NCBI GenBank assembly: GCA_018136815.1 | Contig: CM030932.1 | Span: forward strand, 2,440,234 to 2,504,233 | From: Isochrysis galbana | Lineage: Eukaryota; Haptophyta; Isochrysidales; Isochrysidaceae | DNA: 64,000 bases | Direction of reading: 5' to 3' | Part shown: positions 48,201 to 56,225 of the stretch, piece by piece | Position numbering within the stretch: position 1 is the stretch's first letter | Layout: every line of letters starts with the position of its first letter | Program-made: the position numbers and the translations under genes | Notes under the pieces: generated by a model | Database searches by the model: none | What the model was told of the DNA's origin: nothing | The model's input: only the letters and a program-made list of their open reading frames with translations

Positions 48201-50088
48201 AGCCCGGTCGCACCTTTCGGACTCTCCGCGCAGCTTGCATCGGTCTGCCTCTTCGCCACGGATACGTCCTCCAGATTCTCCGTCGAGATTGGAGCAGCTT
48301 GCAAAACTGTTGACGGCTGATTTCGCGCCGCCCAGTCCGCAGCGATTTCAAACGCGTCGCACCCCCTTCTCAACCGAGGTGTCAAATCGCTCGGAAGCCG
48401 AGCACCGCAACACGCCCACGTGTTTGACTCATTACGTGTCCACTTCGGAAAGTGCCATGCCGCTCCGGGAGTCTTGCTCTTCTGACGCCAACAGCCACAC
48501 GGAGCCCGACGAGCACAACGCAGCCTCTGCGGCGCCTTCCGTGCTGTTGCCGCGTTCTTCCCGGCTGCGCCAGGCTTCATTCACGTCCAACCTGACATAT
48601 GGGTTCGAAGCCGAGAAGCACTGCGATGTTGCCACTTCCCCAACCCTTCTCGATCGGATGCCACGCTGCTGTGCGGCGCAGCGGACGTCCTCTGCTTCCG
48701 ATTCGTCATGGTACGCGGGAGCCGAGCACCAAGACGCCTCCGCATCTCCAACCCCCCTCACCCGGATGTCACCATGTTGCGCAGCGCACACGACGTCCAC
48801 ACCTTCCAATGCGCCACGCCATGGAGGAGCCGAAGCCTACGACGCCGCCACCTCTCCAACCCTCCTTGATCGGATGCCACGCTGCCGTGCGGCGCAGCGA
48901 ACGTCCTTCGCTTCCGATGTATCATACCACACAAGAGCCGATCGGTACGACGTCGCAACCTCTCCGCGGCATCCGGCAAGCTGCGCTCCCAATAGTCTTT
49001 GTCCAATACGTGGGCGAGAGATTGAAGGGGATCGTTCGCGACCTGCGCTGGACATTTGGCAATCGCTCGCTGCAGGGTGCGCGATGGCTTCACTTGCCGA
49101 CGAGCATAGGCACCAACGGTTGATGTTGGGAACTCTCCGCTCGTGGCGCCTCTACGCAAGCATACGCGCCGGCACGGAAGCTATGGCGCTCTCGGGGGCT
49201 CAGCGATGGAAATGGTCTGCTACAGCTTTGGCAGTCGCGACCTGGAGGAGACGGAGCGGCACGCGAAGGGTGCTCTGCAGGATTGAGGAGATGGAGAATA
49301 CGATGTTCCACGAACGGTCTTCCCAGAAAAGACCACCACGAACACCCGAGCCGACCCTTGTATCGGTGGTCCCCTCTCCAACCGGATCGAGAGACTCCAC
49401 GGCGCTAGCACGCCTTCAGCCTCGAACGGTAGCTATTGATGTGCCCCTCCATGACGCTAGGCGAGTCCGGGCGGCCTCGATGCTTCGTGAATGGTCGCGT
49501 CGGGCGATAGAAAATGGTCGGCGGCGGAGATTCGCAGCGGGCGCACAACTTGATCTCATGGCGAAGGTCACTCGCCGTGCCTTTGGGCGACTGGCCGCGG
49601 CCGCTGCCACCTACTCCCTCCATCGGGCTGCGTGCTTGTGGTGGGGGTCGCATCACGCTACTTCTGCGCTCTCAACCTGGCGCTCGCTGGTCCAGGAGTC
49701 GTCGGCTCGTGTTGCTGCGAGACGAGCCTGGGGGCTGGATTTGCAGCATATTTTGGCGAGTTGGCGTGAGCGCTCAGATAGGCGTGCTATTCTCCTTGCA
49801 CTCAGTTGGTGGCGGGTAGCAGTTGCCGCGTCAGTCGTCACGGCCGGTGGGGTGCGCGGCGGGGATAGGCGGCGCGGCGCTCCACTACCGGATAGAGTCC
49901 AAAGGCAATATGTGGCTGCCATCTTCACCGCATGGGACACCTGGATGGCTTGGCGCTGCGTTGAAGCGGCATGGGCTGCGCAGTTGCGGCGGGCACACGA
50001 TTATGCCCGGGTGACGCGGCTGTGGAATACGCTTGGGTGGTGGTATTCAACTACGGTGTTGCGCAGCCGTGGGCTGTTTAGTGTGTAA
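45208..50088 (+). CDS. Large SFI1-like Arg/Trp repeat protein
   Basis: An uninterrupted frame of 1626 residues from ATG 45208. From about residue 100 a short unit recurs at irregular spacing of 25-60 residues: A/L-L-x-x-W-R/K with basic flanks, for example E-A-L-Q-R-W-R-S-L, Q-A-L-L-R-W-R-S-R-L, L-R-Y-W-Q-D-W-S-A-L, L-L-V-E-R-W-K-R-E-R, A-A-F-K-T-W-R-E-L, A-L-S-T-W-R-S-L-V, L-L-A-L-S-W-W-R-V-A. At least 20 such units span both ends. This is the pattern of SFI1-type centrin-binding repeats (A-x7-L-L-x3-F/L-x2-W-K/R), which form long helices at basal bodies and centrosomes. The middle (about 900-1270) is instead Ser/Pro/His-rich and disordered, with a tandem repeat. Being one exon is unusual for so long a gene. 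Other Trp-repeat coiled proteins are the alternative. Confidence 0.55.
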   Translation: MAASSDVGPCCSALGGWKAASHALVTPPRLSLEAQLARMRAEALAAADAASAAAAAGRLRLSHSPHSPLPCTRLSTASSAALSPSTPFRHLRLRPSLRSRGLALEMWRFWAGSTVYARTAKSLGLLRRRACHWRGRRRMEALQRWRSLAVCRRMRIICFFSSAYLRRHVSREQAQAWCRWRASNAERTTSRMHAAVAGRHMSRAGPGTRPLLCLDLLSCHLERWRGVSVTARALRFCRQAVAARALGMLREHAKRSKGRRAAMAARLTRRSFRRLAAGAAAARSIGVTSCLSRGKGDAVLSRRALRRWRAATSLWPFITRIVDRRRLLLGRTLLSALSAAVPTADQRRRLAALQEHPRAPPPQPLRWVRVEYSGYRRPVQPQWTLSQVASYVGPWSIRRQALLRWRSRLRSVSAAVMLLDRGKFESVRFALKRLADASLARAGRKLQEDALRRRANVIRAPARRQVVAEAMVVWRSRVLPEVAVAAVATAASRRLVQAAATRRAALNPREQQREKLRYWQDWSALRLNDYQHMLDAALMVRHQVLRRLARSTAIVMGNNERLQLAERFRTRTARLAALHKLRRWCVARVHLLSGPRAWRGTGAPVGRLVLRTLARESRLTKRVMSACGTAAPRLASLDGIARWRRNHKYLGERRRLRVYADRRSRCFRMKVALRHMRLCCRSHALLQASVSAGKRWRRGRTIGAAWICMVAYTARALALRLLVERWKRERCRRRLSTSLAKWRAEARLRGKRCSVAESLISTLAPPEAAAFKTWRELAASLATSERLRRERWALRARWWRRLRAALVSHAKHDAAVALASVRFVARWLRRWRGGVHSLDAARQADASLLRRLGEDWVRAQLRLALRQALVRWVNSGTKPSGHAIALAPSTSNSVQDGVSVKRTFQVPMLSLSGSSSGVLHAHSLSPCDPSGHSTAAVLPESPSRQKHHVESCSSGLGAQSPTRPFEAESPLRLIASEPPMCSHHLLRASSRTRFSESLARSHLSDSPRSLHRSASSPRIRPPDSPSRLEQLAKLLTADFAPPSPQRFQTRRTPFSTEVSNRSEAEHRNTPTCLTHYVSTSESAMPLRESCSSDANSHTEPDEHNAASAAPSVLLPRSSRLRQASFTSNLTYGFEAEKHCDVATSPTLLDRMPRCCAAQRTSSASDSSWYAGAEHQDASASPTPLTRMSPCCAAHTTSTPSNAPRHGGAEAYDAATSPTLLDRMPRCRAAQRTSFASDVSYHTRADRYDVATSPRHPASCAPNSLCPIRGREIEGDRSRPALDIWQSLAAGCAMASLADEHRHQRLMLGTLRSWRLYASIRAGTEAMALSGAQRWKWSATALAVATWRRRSGTRRVLCRIEEMENTMFHERSSQKRPPRTPEPTLVSVVPSPTGSRDSTALARLQPRTVAIDVPLHDARRVRAASMLREWSRRAIENGRRRRFAAGAQLDLMAKVTRRAFGRLAAAAATYSLHRAACLWWGSHHATSALSTWRSLVQESSARVAARRAWGLDLQHILASWRERSDRRAILLALSWWRVAVAASVVTAGGVRGGDRRRGAPLPDRVQRQYVAAIFTAWDTWMAWRCVEAAWAAQLRRAHDYARVTRLWNTLGWWYSTTVLRSRGLFSV
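48593..48980 (+). repeat. In-frame tandem repeat in the SFI1-like gene
   Basis: Units of about 38-40 codons start near 48596, 48710, 48818 and 48926. Each reads A-E-x-x-D-x-A-T-S-P-T-L-L-D-R-M-P-R-C-C-A-A-Q-like text, then a S-D-x-S spacer. The last unit is partial. Confidence 0.75.
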
Positions 50089-50261
50089 GTGGGCCCCGGC
50101 TGACCACGCTCTCGACGAATAGATATCCTGATGACAAAGTCGGCCTATGCTCACCACACAAGCCCCTATGTCCTAGCTCGCGGAGCGGGTTGATACCGAT
50201 GGGATGCTCACGATAGCCACCAAGCTAGGGGTGGCGCATTGTTATTGTTAGTGTCGCGCGC

Positions 50262-51000
50262 GTTGAACTATCATTAAAACGATAGGGTCATGGAGCGCGC
50301 GCCGCTCCCCTCCCCTCCCACCGTCACCCCCGCCGCGGCCCGGACGACCAAGCCATGCTGGACGCCGCGCAACTGAAGCGCCCGCGAGAGCAAGCACCCC
50401 ACTGACCCAGGTGCGCACGAGGCTCGCCCCGTGCCGACCCCGGAATGCCAAGAACTAGCAAGCCCACCATGGCCAGCATGGCCCACACAATCCTCACCTC
50501 CTCCCAGCCAACAATGGCCAGCCACCGACTGAAACAAGTCGGCTTCAAGCCGCAACCCATAGGGAAAGCCTCACGGCTGGGCCCCTACACTGCCGCAGCA
50601 CTGACCTCGTGCACAAGCACGAGGCACAGGCCTGGCCAGTCACAACACCAACCCCCTGGGGAGAACTGCCAAACTGGTGCGCAAAAGTGTGCATCATGAG
50701 CCGGACTAGGCTGACAGACCCCGGGGGTCACTCCAACCAGAAACACAAGAACCAGCCGACACCCTCCTCCCCGCCACGAGCGATGGGCCGACGAACATTG
50801 GCACGCACACCACAAGGGACCGAGCCAACCACCGCCCAAACATGGGACAACACCACACACCACACACACCACGCAAAATGGGAGACAACACGAACCCGAC
50901 GCAGCTGCGCCAGGCCAGACACACCAAGAGGGGAGCACTCCGCGCCCCAAGTCCTCCCACACACCATCTCCTAACCCTCCCACTCTCACCTCCTACCATC
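50262..51000 (+). mobile_element. LINE-like element, second copy, decayed
   Basis: Repeats the 5' end of 8971: hairpin CTATC-ATTAAAAC-GATAG, GGGTCATGGAGCGCGCGCCG with ATG at 50290, then homologous stretches (GGGCCCCTACACTGCCGCAGC, CTCGTGCACAAGCACGAGG). The frame from the ATG stops after about 30 codons. There is no reverse transcriptase. Confidence 0.5.
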
Positions 51001-51394
51001 AGATGACTAACACGGAGGACGGCGGGGGCGGAGAGAATGTATAAAAGTATATTGTAGAATATAGATATAGATATAGAATGGTGTAAATGAACGTGTTAAC
51101 ACCCTTAACATGGGAACATGCACCCTCCTGACAACTACCACTACCAGCCTAGGTGGCTGTGGTCCACTACCACTACCAGCCTAGGTAGCTGTGAGGCCCT
51201 AGCAGGTTGAAACATGTTTGATTGGGGCGGTGGGTGTTCACGGACTTGATCGCAAACAGCAAACAGGGCCGGGAACAGGGTCTCACCTTTTCTCGAGTCA
51301 GCATGGTGTCGTTTTTTATTTGTCGTTCTTTTGACGTCATTCTCTTCGTTCTCCTACGGGCGCATGATGCGTGATGCCTGCGCGCGCCATGCCC
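51001..51394. other. No gene; short direct repeat
   Basis: CCACTACCACTACCAGCCTAGGT-GCTGTG occurs twice (about 51137 and 51169). A TATAGATATAGATATAG run lies at 51059-51077. Confidence 0.5.
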
Positions 51395-51802
51395 CCCCCT
51401 CTCGGGAGACCCTTGGGCCCACCCCAGAGGGCCAGCCGGGGCGGCTCATGGGGGCAGTGGAGGCTGGGGCTTTGCCCCTAGCCTCTCTTGCCTCTCCCTC
51501 GCTCGCCTCGCTGGCCCTGGGTGCCCTCCTGGCGGCTCTGGTGGTTTGTGGCTCGGTGGTCGGTGGTGGTGGGGGGGGGATTCAGTACGATGGGGGGCCA
51601 TTGCAGGCGAATGCATGCGGCGCGCGGCGCGCGCCCACTGAAGGTCCGGACAGATGTGTTGAGTGCTCAGCCTCTGCCGGAAGGCAAGGGCTGTGGATGG
51701 TTGTGCTGGCCCACCCAGGGGGTGTCTGCGATGGAGGGAGGGGGGCGCGAGGCCCCCATTGCCATTGACCCCTACTTATTTATACTACTAAGTGTAAGTA
51801 TT
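51395..51802 (-). repeat. Dispersed repeat with AATGGGGGCC end, inverted
   Basis: The end GGCGCGAGGCCCCCATTG...ACCCCTACTTATTTATA (51747-51785) is the reverse of the 8626 copy. Upstream are CTCTGCCGGAAGGCAAGGGCTG and similar words, loosely like CCCTCTGGCAGGGGCAGGGC at 8729. Confidence 0.45.
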
Positions 51803-52714
51803 ATGTGGATGACGTCGGATGGGGAAAAGGGACCTTAAAGGGATTCGCCTTCGGCGATGGGGGAATGTCAAAGTTTTCTTGAAGAATTTCTTGTGTTAAG
51901 ATGGTTTACTCCCAGTGCTGAGAGACCGTGCCTCATCGGCAACGGAGCCCCTCCCCCGCGATGGGATGTGTGTGTGGCTCGTCCGGTGTGTTTGGCTAGG
52001 GATAGCGGATAAAGGTACCCAGCTTTCTAGGACCAGTCCTAGAAACTAGGACGGACTTTGCTAGGTGAGAGCATGAGCATACCATGTTATTTTGTCCCAA
52101 ACCTTGGCTATTGAGTTACCACATGCATGTCCTCATTAAATGTTCCAGGTGTACCTAGGCACCATTCCCTCAGCAACACCAAGTTTTGTGACGCGTTTAC
52201 GGGTCACCTGGTCGGAATTGCTGCTTGTCCTAGAAACGGGAGAAATGGCTGATACCACCCAATGGGGAGCTCTTCTACCCATGGTCCCCAGGAGATGAAA
52301 TGTTGCTTTGACTGCCCTCTTTGAGACCTTCAGTGACCACCAAGCTTGGTTCTGTCATCTAAGTGTCCAATCCGCTAGCCTACTGCTCCAAAAGGTCTCT
52401 AAAATAAAACTCCTCTGGTGCGAGCGGACGCCCGAGTGCAGCACCGCATGCTGAATGTGGTAGCAAAAGTAAGCAAAGACAAGCTCCGCAGAGTTGGTCA
52501 TGGGGAGAGCTAAGGTTGAATGGGATGTGGAGATGGTTTGCTTCAGGTGATGGGATGTCTCATAAGCTCACCATAGGCTATAATGGAGGCATGATCGGCA
52601 GAGTCCTAGAAATCCAAGGATTTTCTAGGACGTGGTCCTAGTTTCTAGGACGGAATTTTTGTCCGATAGGGATGATAGCCAACAAGACCTTCTGCAAGAC
52701 TACAATTTCTAACA
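51803..52714 (+). mobile_element. 3' end of a copia element, LTR interrupted by another element
   Basis: ATGACGTCGGATGGGGAAAAGGG ... GGGATTCGCCTTCGGCGATGGGGGAA matches the DNA before the 3' LTR at 35811 and ends in the polypurine tract. The LTR (51866-52714) starts TGTCAAAG and ends ATTTCTAACA. Without the 663-bp insertion and the 7-bp duplication it would be 179 bp. The copy has no coding region and is 5'-truncated. Confidence 0.8.
52004..52666. mobile_element. 663-bp miniature element nested in the LTR
   Basis: Flanked by TAGGGAT on both sides (51997-52003 and 52667-52673), a 7-bp target duplication; the uninterrupted LTR at 35642 has the single site. The ends are imperfect inverted repeats (GCGGATAAAGG against TCGGACAAAAA), each followed by palindromic GTCCTAGAAACTAGGAC or GTCCTAGTTTCTAGGAC. 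There is no transposase frame. The 7-bp duplication does not fix the superfamily. Confidence 0.78.
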
Positions 52715-52718
52715 TAAC

Positions 52719-53299
52719 GTCCCAGGGCCGCGCGCGGGCTGTGAATATTAACTCTTTACTGCCGGGAGCGCAGCATGCAAATGGATGCTTCGAAGTTTCG
52801 TTTTTTGAGGTGAGAGAAGACAGGATCGAAGACATGTTCAACGATATAAGCGACGCTTTCCGCAAAGAAAGAGATGACCAAATTTTTCCCGATCCCCCCC
52901 CCCCCCCCTTCTCCCTCCCAGTCCCACTCCGTTGCGTCGCGCCGCCCTCCCCTCGCCCCTCCGCCGCCCCATACCTCTTTCTAATGTGCACACGTGGATT
53001 ATTTGGTAAACTGAAGCATCGATCCAAATGGCAAATGGCAAATGGCTGCTTCGCCCCTGGGCCTATTTTCTCCATAATTCCATACTACAATCTCGACCTA
53101 TTGTGTTGTAAACGTGTGGGAATGTGGGGAAGGATGTCCCTGAGGCTCCCCCAGCACCTCATGGGCACCCCTCAAGGTGTTGGCGAGCAGGGACGGAATT
53201 ATGTCGTTTGAAGCATCCATTTGGATACTTTACTCCGGCAGTAAACAGTTAAAAGTTTTCTTCCTAACACGTCCCAGGGCCGCGCGCGGGCTGTGAAAG
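52719..53299 (+). repeat. 27-bp direct repeat bracketing the TTAA element
   Basis: CGTCCCAGGGCCGCGCGCGGGC-TGTGAA occurs at 52718-52745 and 53271-53298, each preceded by CTAACA. The TTAA element lies between the two copies. A pre-existing tandem duplication of the gene's 5' flank, later split by the element, fits. Confidence 0.7.
52752..53248. mobile_element. TTAA-flanked miniature element (piggyBac-like target)
   Basis: The 497-bp element is flanked by TTAA at 52748-52751 and 53249-53252. Inverted ends CTCTTTACTGCCGG and CTGTTTACTGCCGG continue imperfectly through ATGCAAATGGATGCTTCGAA / ATCCAAATGGATGCTTCAAA for about 46 bp. TTAA duplication is the mark of piggyBac-type transposition, but the ends lack the usual CCC start, so the class is tentative. 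No transposase; a C16 run lies inside at 52897. Confidence 0.75.
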
Positions 53300-53432
53300 G
53301 AACCCTATTGCAGTGGGAGGGAGGGGCGGTTCGGAAGCGTCTCTCTCCCGCCTGAGCCAAGGGGAGAGAGGCAGGGCGAGAGGGGGAAGAGGCAGGGAGG
53401 GAGGAAGAGAGCACGACCACGAGCTGGCGGTT

Positions 53433-54863
53433 ATGCCTCCGCCCGCCTGCCGCGGCCGCTGCACTCAGCCATGCAGTGCTTCGCTGGATCTACCTCACCC
53501 CTCTCCCGCTGCTCCCTCTACTCTCTTGCGCCCCCTCCCGCGATTCTTCCTGCGTGAGGAAGGCGGGCTCAACTTCTCCTCCACTGCCGCGCGCGCCCAC
53601 CACCTTCTCCGCCAGCGCGCGCCTGACGAAGTTTTGCCTGTCGATGTGGCGCAGCACTTTTTTGAGCTGCCATTGGTCGATGCCCTCCGCTCTCACGCAC
53701 AACGCGTGAGTGCGGCGGAGGAGGCAGAGCTCGAGGTGCTCGGAGTGATGCCCTTCACGTCGTGGGTCATCGACAACCTTGCCTGCGCCCCTCTCTGCGA
53801 CGGCTCCAACGCACACCGTGCCAGGATGGCGGCAGCCGCTGCAACGCTCCATCAGATCCACGAGTGGGGACACAGCCGTCAGACCGGCCGTCGCTTCCTG
53901 CTAATTGTGGGCCACTACAGCATTTATCGCTCGCTCGGAGAGGAGCTGACAGCAGAGTTGGAGAGGGGCAATGTGTTGATGGCGGTTGCCGACACATCGT
54001 TTGGTACGCAGAAGACATTGCGCGGCGCCGGCAAGGGCGCTCTCCCAAATCTCATCATGACTGGCATCGTGCTGCCCTACTGGGCGCACTCGCACGCTGT
54101 CCACCCGGATGAAATCACGCATGGCTCGGCGTTCGGCGCCCATGCGGCAGTTGCCGGCCCACCTCGTCGGCGAGGCATCATGTTCCACGGTGGCCTCTTG
54201 CGCTTTGACTTTGGTGTGCGCAATCGGATGGTGGAGATCATGCGAATTTTGGGTGCGCAGCGCGTGCCAATCGACCTGCGGCTGAGCGAACTTACACGCG
54301 CAGTTGGGAACGGGACAAAGCTTGACGAGCGAGCGGGCGGGCGGCGAGCCCAGTATATGGAGAGCGGCCACGCGTACCTCAATGCCTCTTTATGCCCATC
54401 ACCCTCCGGTGACACCCTCACCTCACGCCGCCTTTTCGACGCTATGTCGGGTGGGTGTGTGCCGGTGCTCATGCGCTCCATGTTTGGCCTTCGCATGCTT
54501 AGTGGTCCTTCGAAAGGCAATCTATACGCGGCACTACCATTTCCTCTTTCGGTGGACTGGCAGTCTGTCACACTTTGCCTGCTGCCCAGTCTGCTGAGCA
54601 AAGGAAGCTGCATCGGTGGCGACGCAGCGTGGTTGCGCGAGTGGCACGACGAGGAAGCCGCTTTGGAGAGCATGCGGCGTAGTGCGCTGGAGGTCTTCAG
54701 ATCTCATCTAGACTACACGCGGAATCCTCAGGGCGTGGCCAGCGCCGTCCTGCGTGAGGCGGCGGCCCGCATCGGACGGCCTCCGTTGCTGGGCCGGGCC
54801 GGATCGGCTAGGGGATTCGGTGCGGGGCAAATGAAGCCTTCGAGCGTGCACGGCAAGAGATGA
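53433..54863 (+). CDS. Exostosin-family (GT47) glycosyltransferase
   Basis: The ATG at 53433 gives 476 residues; the frame is open further upstream but reads as Arg/Gly low complexity. Core features: R-R-F-L-L-I-V-G-H-Y-S-I-Y, N-L-I-M-T-G-I-V-L-P-Y-W (a V-x-P-Y/P block), R-R-R-G-I-M-F-H-G-G, and the C-terminal nucleotide-sugar signature A-S-L-C-P-S-P-S-G-D-T-L-T-S-R-R-L-F-D-A-M (318-338) then G-G-C-V-P-V-L. GT47 enzymes add glucuronic acid, galactose, arabinose or xylose to glycans, usually in the Golgi. No membrane anchor is visible in this frame. A hydrophobic stretch M/V-L-R-W-I-Y-L-T-P-L-P-L-L-P-L-L occurs in another frame at 53476, so a frameshift or missed 5' exon may hide the anchor. 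The sugar specificity cannot be told. Confidence 0.82.
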   Translation: MPPPACRGRCTQPCSASLDLPHPSPAAPSTLLRPLPRFFLREEGGLNFSSTAARAHHLLRQRAPDEVLPVDVAQHFFELPLVDALRSHAQRVSAAEEAELEVLGVMPFTSWVIDNLACAPLCDGSNAHRARMAAAAATLHQIHEWGHSRQTGRRFLLIVGHYSIYRSLGEELTAELERGNVLMAVADTSFGTQKTLRGAGKGALPNLIMTGIVLPYWAHSHAVHPDEITHGSAFGAHAAVAGPPRRRGIMFHGGLLRFDFGVRNRMVEIMRILGAQRVPIDLRLSELTRAVGNGTKLDERAGGRRAQYMESGHAYLNASLCPSPSGDTLTSRRLFDAMSGGCVPVLMRSMFGLRMLSGPSKGNLYAALPFPLSVDWQSVTLCLLPSLLSKGSCIGGDAAWLREWHDEEAALESMRRSALEVFRSHLDYTRNPQGVASAVLREAAARIGRPPLLGRAGSARGFGAGQMKPSSVHGKR

Positions 54864-55697
54864 AAAGTCCTACGAGCGAATGGGGCGCCCCGTGCCATTC
54901 AAGAAAAAAGCTGGGGAGAGGATATGTGTGTGTCCATGTGCAGTCGTTGGGCAAGCCTGATCCTATCATAGATGAGATAGAACGCTTGCGCGACTCGGGG
55001 GGGTGCATGACCAGAAGAGATAGAACGCTTGCGCGACTCGGGGAGGTGCAACACCGGTCGAAACCGCCGGAGGCTGTCGCACAGCCCTGCCTCTTCCACG
55101 CGCGCCTCGCCGGTTCTAGGTACCTCCCTCTGGCCTCTGTATGCCTGGCGACCGGGGAGGGAGGGGGGGGGGGGGGGGGGGATGAGTGCGAGAGCTGACC
55201 CATGCAGGCCTGGGAGTGTGAATCGTGACTCGCGCCCACTGGCCACTGGGGGTCTGAGTGCCAAGCTGTTGAGAGCTCAGCTCATGCCAAGAGGCAGAGG
55301 ATGAGGGGGGGGGGAAATCTTAACAAAGTATCCGCTACTCGCACGGCATGTGGCAGAGTGCTCATGCTGCTCCTATCTACACGCCCCCAACTGTCAACAT
55401 CCCCCCCCCCCCCCCCCGAGGTTCCCTAACATGGAATCTCGAATCTCCGGGGCAGGGGAGGCCAAAGATCATAATTGCACGAACGCATACACGAAGGAGG
55501 AATGTGAGCAATACCTTAGTTAGAAGTCACGACACATGCATACAATTCAGGGGCGAATTCATTCCCCGCGGAGCTTTCCTAGCCACATGGGATTCCACCA
55601 TCGCACTATACACGCAAAGGCGATGGTCGCGCGAGCTACTAACTACTATAACACAAGTGGAACGAACACTCGCCAAACGGCGAGACACAACCAAGTT
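54864..55697. other. No gene; short direct repeat and homopolymer runs
   Basis: AGATAGAACGCTTGCGCGACTCGG occurs at 54974 and 55018 (44-bp step). G18 near 55163, G9 near 55305 and C17 near 55402 are present. Nothing else is seen. Confidence 0.5.
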
Positions 55698-56018
55698 TAT
55701 GCACTTGGTTCGCCCATGGGGGGGCACGAGCCCCCCCCTCTCTACACTCCTCCCCTGCCGTGGGGAAGGAACCGGTCCTGAACAGGGGGGCCCAGGGGGA
55801 GGAGGGGCTGGTAGGAGGGATGGGCGGATGGGCTGGCCACGACAGGCCAAGGCGGGCGATTCAGGCGTGCCTGTGGGGAGAGGGATGGGTCAGCAGGGCA
55901 GTGTGCTCCTGGCAGGCCATCAGGCTTGCCAGGAGAGTGGGTGGTTCCTCCCCCATGGCATGGGAGGAGTGGAGAGAGAGGGGGGCTCGTGCCCCCCCAT
56001 GGGCGAACTAAGTATAAG
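55698..56018. mobile_element. Foldback element family F, complete copy
   Basis: Inverted ends of about 75 bp: TTATGCACTTGGTTCGCCCATGGGGGGGC ... (55698-55773) against the complement of GAGGAGTGGAGAGAGAGGGGGGCTC ... GGGCGAACTAAGTATAA (55942-56018). The 165-bp centre matches 32840-33000 in reverse. It has no protein. The flanking duplication is unclear, so I cannot name a transposase class. Confidence 0.75.
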
Positions 56019-56225
56019 CTTAGTTGGGCTGTCACTGTGAAACTGTAGATTTATTCTCTAGCTACTTAGAACTTGCTTGAAAGGAGTGAGTGTGACTTGT
56101 CGCCGCGGAGCGGTTTGCCGATCGGAGCGATGCGGTGAGAGTGGCTCGCTCTTCCCTCCACCATTTCACCTCCTCTTGCCGTGCTCTGCCGCTCCCTCTC
56201 GACGAGGCAGGGGCATTGGGGAAGT

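Noticed and set aside
52672-53211. 179-codon frame inside the TTAA element as a transposase
   Set aside because: Its reading crosses an inverted end and a C16 run, has no transposase motifs and starts in the neighbouring LTR.
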